DNA from: Photobacterium ganghwense
Lineage (GTDB): Bacteria; Pseudomonadota; Gammaproteobacteria; Enterobacterales; Vibrionaceae
Reading direction: 5' to 3'
DNA: 64,000 nt
NCBI RefSeq assembly: GCF_003025595.1
Contig: NZ_PYMI01000011.1
Coordinates: forward strand, 1 to 64,000
In this document: positions 42,679-49,823 of the stretch, one piece after another
Layout: the number at the start of each line of letters is the position of its first letter
Position numbering within the stretch: the first letter of the stretch is position 1
The notes under the pieces: model-generated
Told to the model about the DNA's origin: nothing
The model's input: the letters and a program-made list of their open reading frames with translations, nothing else
The model's database searches: none
Position numbers and translations under genes: made by a program

Positions 42679-42975
42679 TCAGTTCATGCCGTATTTCTTC
42701 AGCTTCTTACGAAGTGTACCGCGGTTGATACCCATCATTGTTGCTGCACGAGTCTGGTTACCACGGGTGTACTGCATGATAGTGTCCAGCAGTGGCTGCT
42801 CAACTTCAGCAAGCACTAGCTCGTACAGATCATCGACTTCCTGACCGTTTAGTTGAGCCAGGTAGTTTTTCAGTGACGCTTTGACAGAGTCACGAAGTGG
42901 CTTCTGTGTGATTTGGTCCTGTGAAGTTACAGTAGTAACTGTTAGTGCTTCGGAAGTCAGATTTTGTTCGAACAT
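42679..42975 (-). CDS. fis: DNA-binding protein Fis, 3' end restored by the island
   Basis: Fis is the growth-phase nucleoid protein and activator of stable-RNA promoters. The 98 residues match E. coli length: N-terminal beta-hairpin MFEQNLTSEALTVTTV, dimer helices, and the C-terminal helix-turn-helix TRAATMMGINRGTLRKKLKK ending YGMN. The protein is intact although the last codons lie in attR, because the island carries the matching core and an in-frame TGA. ATG 42975 was chosen by length. It is cotranscribed with dusB (22 bp gap). Confidence 0.97.
   Translation of the reverse strand: MFEQNLTSEALTVTTVTSQDQITQKPLRDSVKASLKNYLAQLNGQEVDDLYELVLAEVEQPLLDTIMQYTRGNQTRAATMMGINRGTLRKKLKKYGMN
42681..42695. 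repeat. attachment site attR (inside fis)
   Basis: The second copy of the 15-bp core. It encodes the final YGMN of Fis on the minus strand, and the adjacent island bases supply TGA. Confidence 0.85.
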
Positions 42976-42997
42976 ATTCTGTAAGCTCTTCTCGTAT

Positions 42998-43963
42998 TTA
43001 TGCAACGTTTTCGAAGTAGCCTTGCAGCGCATCGATCTGCTGTTCAGCATTCTCGATTGCGTTGAAGGTCTGGCGGAAATCACCAGCTGGGGCATGCTCT
43101 TTCAGGTACCAAGACACATGCTTGCGCGCGATACGCAAACCCAGGTATTCGCCGTAGAAACGGTGTAGCTCCTGGACATGACCCAACATAATCTCGCTGA
43201 CTTCATCCATAGATGGAGCCGACAAGTGTTCGCCAGTTGTTAAATAATGATGGATTTCACGGAAAATCCATGGTCGGCCCTGCGCCGGGCGACCAATCAT
43301 CAAAGCATCGGCACCGGTGTAATCCAGTACAAAGCGTGCCTTTTCCGGTGAATCGATATCACCGTTCGCAATCACCGGAATCGAGATCGCTTTTTTCACT
43401 GCCTTGATGTAATCGTATTCTGCTTCGCCTTTGTACATACAGGCTTTGGTGCGGCCGTGCAGGGCCAGCGCCTGAATGCCGCATTGCTCGGCGAGTTTGG
43501 CAATGTCGATACAGTTGCGGTTATCCAAATCCCATCCGGTACGGGTCTTCAGTGTCACCGGGACATCCACTGCATCCACCACGCTGCGAAGAATCTCTTC
43601 GATCAGCGTCGGGTACTGCAGCAGGGCTGAACCTGCCAGGCGCTTGTTCACCTTCTTGGCCGGACAACCCATGTTAATGTCGATGATCTGGGCACCGTTT
43701 TCGACACTGAACTGTGCCGCTTCAGCCATCAGCTGAGGGTCGGAGCCTGCGATCTGTACCGAGCGGATTCCCGATTCGCCTTCATGCACCATACGGTTCT
43801 GAGACTTGGCGGTTTTCCACAGGTCAGGATTGGATGACATCATTTCACTGACGGCCATGCCGGCGCCGTAGCGCAGACACAGTTCACGGAACGGACGATC
43901 GGTGACGCCTGCCATTGGGGCTACTATCAATTGGTTTTTAAGTTGATAAGGACCGATCTTCAA
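42998..43963 (-). CDS. dusB: tRNA-dihydrouridine synthase B
   Basis: DusB reduces uridine in tRNA (position 17 in E. coli) with FMN. The sequence shows APMAGVTDRPFRELC, the catalytic cysteine in DINMGCPAKKVNKRLAGSAL, and GRPAQGRPWIF. I propose the TTG start at 43963 (LKIGPYQLKNQL read as Met), giving 321 residues, the E. coli length. In-frame ATGs further up (43999, 44032) fall on the apparent promoter. GGGA precedes the TTG by 8 bases. It is the first gene of the dusB-fis operon. Confidence 0.93.
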   Translation of the reverse strand: MKIGPYQLKNQLIVAPMAGVTDRPFRELCLRYGAGMAVSEMMSSNPDLWKTAKSQNRMVHEGESGIRSVQIAGSDPQLMAEAAQFSVENGAQIIDINMGCPAKKVNKRLAGSALLQYPTLIEEILRSVVDAVDVPVTLKTRTGWDLDNRNCIDIAKLAEQCGIQALALHGRTKACMYKGEAEYDYIKAVKKAISIPVIANGDIDSPEKARFVLDYTGADALMIGRPAQGRPWIFREIHHYLTTGEHLSAPSMDEVSEIMLGHVQELHRFYGEYLGLRIARKHVSWYLKEHAPAGDFRQTFNAIENAEQQIDALQGYFENVA

Positions 43964-43997
43964 ACGTCTGTTCCCGACACTGCCAGTAAGGGCGCGC

Positions 43998-44026
43998 ATT
44001 TTACGCATTTTTTCGCTGTCTGAAAA
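43998..44026 (-). promoter_or_regulatory. promoter of the dusB-fis operon
   Basis: On the minus strand TTTTCA (44021-44026) and TAAAAT (43998-44003) are 17 bp apart, followed by the GC-rich discriminator GCGCGCCC, as in the stringently controlled fis promoter of E. coli. Confidence 0.65.
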
Positions 44027-44119
44027 GGCCAATAATTGAGCATTTAGTTTTTGAATTACAAAACCGTTTGCTTTTCAATCAATTGACCGTTTTATAACCA
44101 GAGCAGCGGTTGGGCGCGA

Positions 44120-45004
44120 TCAGGCTTTCTGGCCTGCGATACGGCACCATTCTTCTCGGGCAGCAATCGGATCCAGACGAATCTCATCGCTGTAGAAACT
44201 GGCAACGTCTTCCGCCTGAGTTTCCAGCACACCGGAGATTGCCAGCAGGCCGTTGTCTTTCACCAGGCTCTTAATGACCGGTGACAGTTCACGCAGTGGG
44301 CCAGCCAGAATGTTGGCAACCACGACGTCAGCCGTCAGACCTTCCGGCTGATCCTGCGGCAGGAACAGTTCCAGTTTGTCAGCTACGCCGTTGCGCTCTG
44401 CGTTGTCACGCGACGCCAGGATCGCCTGTGGGTCGATATCGATACCGATGACTTTCTCCGCGCCCAGTTTCAGCGCAGCGATGGCCAGAATGCCGGAGCC
44501 ACAACCGAAATCGATCACGGTTTTACCGGCCAGGTCCTGGCCGTCAAGCCATTCCAGACACAGTGACGTGGTTGGGTGGGTCCCGGTCCCGAACGCCAGG
44601 CCCGGATCCAGCATGACGTTTACGGCATCCGGCTCAGGGGCTTCGCGCCAGCTCGGACAAATCCACAGGCGGCGGCCAAAACGCATTGGGTGGAAGTTCT
44701 CCATCCACTCACGTTCCCAGTCCTTGTCTTCCAGCTGCTCAACTTTGTAGGCAAAGTCGTCGGCGATCAGCGGGCTGTTCTTCAGCATCTCCAGGACGAA
44801 GTTCATGTCCGTTTCGGCATCGTACAGGCCAACAACGTCAGTATCACCCCACAGGCGGGTTTCTCCCGGCAGCGGTTCGAAAACCGGCGTGTCCTGAGCG
44901 TCCAGGAAAGTGACAGAGACCGCACCGGTCTCTTCCATCAGCATGTCGCCGATGGCTTCAGCATTGTCTGCCGTCGCGTTCAGTTTGATTTGAATCCAAG
45001 GCAT
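44120..45004 (-). CDS. prmA: ribosomal protein L11 methyltransferase
   Basis: PrmA trimethylates several amino groups of L11 (rplK here at 10624-11052). The 294 residues begin MPWIQIKLNATADNAEAIGD. They contain TPVFEPLPGETRLWGDTDV, the methionine-adenosyl binding loop VIDFGCGSGILAIAALKLGA and VVANILAGPLREL (NPPF-like NxL motif). ATG 45004 was chosen by family length; six more codons are open upstream. Confidence 0.96.
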   Translation of the reverse strand: MPWIQIKLNATADNAEAIGDMLMEETGAVSVTFLDAQDTPVFEPLPGETRLWGDTDVVGLYDAETDMNFVLEMLKNSPLIADDFAYKVEQLEDKDWEREWMENFHPMRFGRRLWICPSWREAPEPDAVNVMLDPGLAFGTGTHPTTSLCLEWLDGQDLAGKTVIDFGCGSGILAIAALKLGAEKVIGIDIDPQAILASRDNAERNGVADKLELFLPQDQPEGLTADVVVANILAGPLRELSPVIKSLVKDNGLLAISGVLETQAEDVASFYSDEIRLDPIAAREEWCRIAGQKA

Positions 45005-45117
45005 GGTTAATTCGCTTTTCATTAGCTACGGTTCAAGGATGCGGAGTCTAGCATGAATTTTAGGCAGTAGGTACATGCAGTGACTCGCCCGACGGCCGGG
45101 GCGGGCCGTTGATAGAA

Positions 45118-45141
45118 AGATAGCACCCGAAGGTGCTATCT
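45118..45141 (-). terminator. panF terminator
   Basis: On the minus strand AGATAGCACC pairs with GGTGCTATCT around a stable TTCG loop, followed by TTCT. Confidence 0.8.
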
Positions 45142-45163
45142 GAGAGAGGGAATGGTTGGCGGG

Positions 45164-46621
45164 TCAGACCTGCTGCGGTACCTGAACCGGTACCGGGCGG
45201 GTCAGGCTGCCGATCACGAAAGCGACAAGGCTCAGCGCCAGGGTCGGCACGATGATGTGGATCCCGCCCAGATCCGGCTTGATCACTGACAGGGCGATGT
45301 AGCACACCAGGCCGCTGCTCATCGAGGCGAAGGCGCCGGTGGCTGACGCGCGCTTCCAGTACAGGCCCAGCACCAGCGGCCACAGGAACACGGCCTGCAT
45401 GCCGCCAAAGGCCAGCAGGTTAAGCCAGATGATCATGTCCGGCGGATTGGTCGCCGCGACAAACACCAGTGCGGAAAAGATCCCCGTTACCCACAGTGAC
45501 AGCTTCGGTAGGCGGCGTTCTGCTTCCGGTCCTTCTGCGGCTTTGGGGTTGATGTAATTGAGGTACAGATCTTTGAGCAGGGTGGCTGACGCCTGAATCA
45601 ACTGGGAGTCTATGGTCGACATAATGGCGGCCATCGGCCCGGCAAGGAAGACCCCGGCCACCACTGGCGGCAGTACCGTCATCATCAAGGTCGGCATGAT
45701 CTGATCCGGGCTGGCAATATCCGGGACGATAGCGCGTCCCAGCGCGCCGGCCAGGTGCATCCCCAGCATCAGGAAGGCCACCATGATGGTGCTGATCACC
45801 ATGCCGCTGTGCAGCGATGCGCTGGACTTATACGACATGCAGCGTACTGCGGCGTGCGGCAGGCCAATCACCCCGAAACAGACCAGTACCCAGAAGCTGA
45901 GCATAAATGGCTGGCTGAGGAAATGATCAGGGCCGTACGGCGTGACCAGCGCCGGGTCGATGCGGTGCAGTTCGCCCATCATCTCGCCGATGCTGCCACC
46001 GGCGTGGACGATACCGGCCAGCAGGGCAATGGTACCGATGATCATCATGATGCCCTGCACGGTGTCAGTCATGACCACGGCGCGAAAGCCGCCAATGGTG
46101 GTATACAGGCCGACGGTGACGGCAAACAGCATTAGCCCGTGCTGGTAAGACAGGCCGGTGACGGTTTGCAGCAGGCGCGCTCCCCCGACAAACTGCACCA
46201 CCATAGTGCCGAAAAAGGCCAGCAGCAGCGCCAGGGAGGCAAGGATCACGACCCCGCGGTTTTTATAACGGGCATAAAGAATGTCGTTCAGGGTCAGAGC
46301 ATTGTGGCGGCGCGCTTCAATCGCGAACTTCTTGCCCAGTACCCCGAGTGTCAGCCAGGCGGCTGGCAGCTGGATCATCGCCAGCAGTACCCAGCCCAGG
46401 CCCATTTTGTAGGCTGCGCCCGGGCCGCCGATAAAGGAGCTGGCGCTGGCATAGGTCGCGGCCAGGGTCATCGCCAGCACAAAACCGCCCATACTGCGGT
46501 TGCCGACCAGGTATTCGTTGAGAAAGCCTTTACCGTTGCTGCGGTGGCGGCGGCTATAAAGCGCCAGAGCAAAAACAGCCAAAAGGTACAGAGCAAGAGG
46601 GATAAGCAGCTGGCTATTCAT
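45164..46621 (-). CDS. panF: sodium/pantothenate symporter
   Basis: PanF imports pantothenate with sodium. The 485 residues have about 13 membrane segments and solute:sodium symporter signatures such as GNRSMGGFVLAMTLAATYAS and GGFRAVVMTDTVQGIMMIIG. It overlaps yhdT by 8 bp, the usual yhdT-panF pair upstream of prmA. It supplies the substrate for coaX in this window. Confidence 0.95.
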   Translation of the reverse strand: MNSQLLIPLALYLLAVFALALYSRRHRSNGKGFLNEYLVGNRSMGGFVLAMTLAATYASASSFIGGPGAAYKMGLGWVLLAMIQLPAAWLTLGVLGKKFAIEARRHNALTLNDILYARYKNRGVVILASLALLLAFFGTMVVQFVGGARLLQTVTGLSYQHGLMLFAVTVGLYTTIGGFRAVVMTDTVQGIMMIIGTIALLAGIVHAGGSIGEMMGELHRIDPALVTPYGPDHFLSQPFMLSFWVLVCFGVIGLPHAAVRCMSYKSSASLHSGMVISTIMVAFLMLGMHLAGALGRAIVPDIASPDQIMPTLMMTVLPPVVAGVFLAGPMAAIMSTIDSQLIQASATLLKDLYLNYINPKAAEGPEAERRLPKLSLWVTGIFSALVFVAATNPPDMIIWLNLLAFGGMQAVFLWPLVLGLYWKRASATGAFASMSSGLVCYIALSVIKPDLGGIHIIVPTLALSLVAFVIGSLTRPVPVQVPQQV

Positions 46622-46895
46622 GCGGGGTCTCCTGTTCGGCGTCGAGCGGCATGTCCCGATACAGGAATTTCACCATGAGGGCACAAAGCAGGGTAAAAAT
46701 CACAGGGCCGATAATACAGGCCAGCAGGAACCAGAGAGGAAAGCCCCAGTAAAGGGTCGGCATGGTGGTGTCAGTGCTGGCCGGGGCAAAACCATAGGCG
46801 GTGCAGTACCACCAGACGAAATAAGCCAGTGCCAGTCCGAGAGCCCATTTGGCTTCTTTGTGGGCCTGGCGATAGCGCGCTGAGAGCGTTTTCAT
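46614..46895 (-). CDS. yhdT: YhdT family small membrane protein (DUF997)
   Basis: A 93-residue protein with two membrane segments (about 17-37 and 52-77) and a conserved YFVWWYCTAYGFAPA. It overlaps panF, so the two are cotranslated; it is thought to be a partner or companion of the symporter, but its role is unknown. Confidence 0.9.
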   Translation of the reverse strand: MKTLSARYRQAHKEAKWALGLALAYFVWWYCTAYGFAPASTDTTMPTLYWGFPLWFLLACIIGPVIFTLLCALMVKFLYRDMPLDAEQETPHE

Positions 46896-47064
46896 GGCGT
46901 TAATTATCCATTAATAAGCAGACGGTAAGTGGCAGCGATACAGCGTGTCTGCTCACGTTTCATACAAAAACAAAGGGGGCTATTGTGGCAAAACTTGGCG
47001 GGGCGTGCCAAGTGCCGCGTGGTGATTGCTGGTTTCATCACCGCTGTGGCTGGTCGGTGCGAAG

Positions 47065-47089
47065 AAAAAAGGCTGCCAGAGGCAGCCTT
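47065..47089 (-). terminator. accC terminator
   Basis: On the minus strand AAGGCTGCC pairs with GGCAGCCTT and is followed by TTTT. It separates accBC from yhdT-panF. Confidence 0.88.
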
Positions 47090-47111
47090 AATGTCAGCGT
47101 TCAGCGTGGGT

Positions 47112-48455
47112 TTATTGCAGACCCAGCTTCTTCTCCAGGTAGTGGATGTTAGCGCCACCGTGCTGGAAGTTTTCGTCCGCCATAATGTCTTGTTGCAGCG
47201 GAACGTTGGTTTTGATGCCGTCGATGATCATCTCACCCAGCGCATTCTTCATGCGGGCAATGGCCACGTCACGGTTCTCACCGTAAGTGATCAGCTTACC
47301 GATCATTGAATCGTAGTAAGGCGGAACACTGTAGCCGGTGTAGATGTGCGATTCCCAACGCACGCCCATGCCGCCCGGTGAGTGGAAACGCTGGATTTTA
47401 CCCGGAGACGGCAGGAAGCGAACTGGGTCTTCAGCGTTAATACGGCACTCGATAGCGTGGCCGCGCAGCTTGATGTCATCCTGAGTGAAAGACAGTGGCT
47501 GGCCTGCCGCAATACGCAGCTGCTCTTTGATCAGGTCAATGCCGGTTACCATTTCTGTAACTGGGTGCTCAACCTGAATACGGGTGTTCATTTCAATGAA
47601 GTAGAACTCACCGTTTTCGTACAGGAACTCGAACGTACCTGCGCCGCGGTAACCGATTTCAACACACGCACGGGTACAACGCTCACCGATGTACTTACGC
47701 ATCTCTTCCGTGATACCCGGTGCTGGTGCTTCTTCCACAACTTTCTGGTGACGACGCTGCATCGAACAGTCACGCTCACCCAGGTGGATCGCGCCGCCCT
47801 GGCCGTCAGCCAGCACCTGTACTTCAATGTGACGTGGGTTTTCCAGGAATTTCTCCATGTAAACCATGTCGTTGTTGAAGGCTGCTTTTGCTTCGGCGCG
47901 GGTCATGGCAATTGCTTCTACCAGATCCGATTCTGCACGCACAACACGCATACCGCGGCCGCCGCCACCACCAGAGGCTTTGATGATCACCGGGTAGCCG
48001 ATGCGCTTAGCACAGGCACGGTTTTTGGCTTCGTCGTCACCCAGCGGGCCGTCAGAACCCGGTACACAAGGTACACCGGCTTTCTTCATGGAGCTGATGG
48101 CGGAAACTTTGTCACCCATCATGCGGATAGTGTCCGCTTTCGGGCCAACAAAGATAAAGCCTGAACGTTCGACCTGCTCAGCAAAGTCAGCATTTTCAGA
48201 CAGGAAGCCGTAGCCCGGGTGAATCGCAACCGCCCCGGTAATTTCCGCAGCACTGATGATGCGAGGAATATTCAGGTAGCTTTCGGTGCTTTGTGCCGGA
48301 CCAATACACACTGACTCGTCTGCCAGCAGTACGTGTTTCAGATCGCGGTCTGCGGTGGAGTGAACCGCCACAGTTTTGATGCCCAGCTCCTTGCAGGCTC
48401 GCAGGATGCGAAGGGCAATTTCGCCACGGTTGGCGATAACAATTTTATCTAACAT
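47112..48455 (-). CDS. accC: acetyl-CoA carboxylase, biotin carboxylase subunit
   Basis: AccC carboxylates the biotin on AccB using ATP and bicarbonate, the first half of malonyl-CoA synthesis. The 447 residues show MLDKIVIANRGEIALRILRA, the ATP-grasp loop IKASGGGGGRGMRVV, HIEVQVLADGQG and FIEMNTRIQVEHPVTE. It lies 12 bp after accB. Confidence 0.98.
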   Translation of the reverse strand: MLDKIVIANRGEIALRILRACKELGIKTVAVHSTADRDLKHVLLADESVCIGPAQSTESYLNIPRIISAAEITGAVAIHPGYGFLSENADFAEQVERSGFIFVGPKADTIRMMGDKVSAISSMKKAGVPCVPGSDGPLGDDEAKNRACAKRIGYPVIIKASGGGGGRGMRVVRAESDLVEAIAMTRAEAKAAFNNDMVYMEKFLENPRHIEVQVLADGQGGAIHLGERDCSMQRRHQKVVEEAPAPGITEEMRKYIGERCTRACVEIGYRGAGTFEFLYENGEFYFIEMNTRIQVEHPVTEMVTGIDLIKEQLRIAAGQPLSFTQDDIKLRGHAIECRINAEDPVRFLPSPGKIQRFHSPGGMGVRWESHIYTGYSVPPYYDSMIGKLITYGENRDVAIARMKNALGEMIIDGIKTNVPLQQDIMADENFQHGGANIHYLEKKLGLQ

Positions 48456-48467
48456 ATCGCGCCCCGG

Positions 48468-48941
48468 TTACTCGATGATAACGAGAGGCTGGTCAAACTC
48501 AACGGCGTCACCGTCTTCAGCCAGAATAGCTACAACCGTACCGGCTTTGTCTGATTCGATTTGGTTCATCATCTTCATCGCTTCAACGATGCACAGGGTA
48601 TCGCCCACGTTTACAGACTGACCAATTTCCACAAAAGCTTTCGCGTCTGGGCTTGGCGCACGGTAGAACGTACCTACCATTGGTGACAGAACCTGATGGC
48701 CAGCTGGCGTCGACGGAGTGGTCGTTACGTGCGGCTCAGCGGCAGGAGCCGGTGCTGCAACTGGTGCTGGAGCGGCAATAGGCGCGCCCATTGGTGCAGC
48801 TGCGTAAACGTGAGTAGGCGCAGGGGCAGCAGCAGTCGCACGGCTGATGCGTACGGATTCTTCACCTTCAGAGATTTCCAGCTCAGCAATACCAGACTCT
48901 TCAACTAGCTCAATCAGTTTTTTGATTTTACGAATATCCAT
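48468..48941 (-). CDS. accB: acetyl-CoA carboxylase, biotin carboxyl carrier protein
   Basis: AccB carries the biotin moved between AccC and the carboxyltransferase. The 157 residues have the N-terminal MDIRKIKKLIELVEESGIAE, a long Ala/Pro linker (about 50-80), and the biotinyl domain with the modified lysine in IVEAMKMMNQIES plus the thumb HQVLSPMVGTFYRAP. BirA (5871-6833) modifies it. Confidence 0.98.
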   Translation of the reverse strand: MDIRKIKKLIELVEESGIAELEISEGEESVRISRATAAAPAPTHVYAAAPMGAPIAAPAPVAAPAPAAEPHVTTTPSTPAGHQVLSPMVGTFYRAPSPDAKAFVEIGQSVNVGDTLCIVEAMKMMNQIESDKAGTVVAILAEDGDAVEFDQPLVIIE

Positions 48942-49016
48942 TTATCTTTCTCTTTTGATGTTCAGTGGGCGGCTGTAAGGCAATGTCCGGCATTGCTCAC
49001 AGGGCAAAAATCATGA

Positions 49017-49469
49017 TCAGTCGCCGGCGTTAAGGCGGCGTACTGCTGCCTGCAGGGCAAATTCGTATCCGTCTGCGCCCAGTCCGCAAATCACGCCTAC
49101 TGCTTTATCGGAGAAGTAAGAGTGGCTGCGGAACGGCTCACGGGCGTGAACGTTAGACAGGTGCACCTCGATAAACGGCAGGGCAACACCCAGCAGGGCA
49201 TCCCGGATGGCCACACTGGTATGGGTGAAGGCAGCCGGGTTGATAATAACGAAATCGACGCGATCCTGAGCGTGATGGATAGCTTCTATCAGCTCATGCT
49301 CCGCGTTAGACTGGATGTGCTCGAGTGTCACGCCCAGCGTTTGTGCTTTGGCAGTCAGGTTAGCCACAATATCCGCCAGAGTTTGCTGGCCGTAGTGCCC
49401 CGGTTCACGGGTGCCGAGCAAATTGAGGTTAGGGCCATTGATCAATAAAATTCGTTGATTGGTCGACAT
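49017..49469 (-). CDS. aroQ: 3-dehydroquinate dehydratase, type II
   Basis: AroQ makes 3-dehydroshikimate in aromatic amino acid synthesis. The 150 residues show NGPNLNLLGTREPGHYG with the catalytic tyrosine, ESNAEH-like IQSNAEHELIEAIH, and NPAAFTHTSVAIRDAL with the active-site histidine. It heads the aroQ-accB-accC operon, as in many gammaproteobacteria. Confidence 0.97.
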   Translation of the reverse strand: MSTNQRILLINGPNLNLLGTREPGHYGQQTLADIVANLTAKAQTLGVTLEHIQSNAEHELIEAIHHAQDRVDFVIINPAAFTHTSVAIRDALLGVALPFIEVHLSNVHAREPFRSHSYFSDKAVGVICGLGADGYEFALQAAVRRLNAGD

Positions 49470-49777
49470 CTTGACGTTATTTCACTTGTTTTAGAGGTTT
49501 AACTCTAGCAACGTGCAAAAAACTTGCAACCTTGCTTCCTTGCGTGCCGATTTATACTGCCAAAACATGCTTGCTGAGCAATTATAGAGAATTCACCGCA
49601 AATCGCAGCAAAATACTGGTCTAATCACCGCACTTTTTCTTGTACACGTGTACGCTGTTTGGCGACAAAGAGGAGAGTCGGGGAGCGTCAGCTGACGGCC
49701 CGTCAGGCACTATGATTGAGTCTGGCTGGCGAGACAAGTATTCGCGAGAGTGAGCCGGTGACTTTTAGCGGTAGATC
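49470..49777 (-). promoter_or_regulatory. promoter region of aroQ-accBC with a GTACACGTGTAC palindrome
   Basis: On the minus strand a TATAAT (49581-49586) has TTGCTG 19 bp upstream, a plausible promoter 112 bp before aroQ; a second TATAAA is at 49551-49556. A perfect 12-bp palindrome GTACACGTGTAC (49642-49653), in the context AGCGTACACGTGTACAAG, resembles the FabR operators of fabA/fabB as I recall them. No gene lies in this 300-bp gap. Confidence 0.5.
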
Positions 49778-49804
49778 AAAAAAGCCGCCTGTTTGGCGGC
49801 TTTT
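49778..49804 (-). terminator. acs terminator
   Basis: On the minus strand AAAAGCCGCC pairs with GGCGGCTTTT and is followed by TT, 20 bp after the acs stop. Confidence 0.92.
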
Positions 49805-49823
49805 CTGTGCTTCTAGCAGCAAA

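Larger units (their letters stand above)
36100..42695. mobile_element. integrated island in the 3' end of fis with an AvcD-type defence gene
   Basis: A 15-bp core AGTTCATGCCGTATT occurs at 36100-36114 and at 42681-42695, the latter being the last codons of fis. The island is AT-richer than its surroundings. It has a tyrosine integrase at one end pointing inward, all other genes on the opposite strand, two AlpA-type regulators, a YagK/YfjJ-type replication protein and a deaminase-type defence gene. Excision would leave fis ending in TAA followed by the terminator at 36041-36069. The length between cores is 6581 bp. There are no structural phage or conjugation genes, so it is a satellite-like or minimal mobilisable element. 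Confidence 0.88.

Noticed and set aside
47382..48164. 260-codon frame opposite accC
   Set aside because: It is a shadow of the strongly biased accC codons, with no start site or known family.
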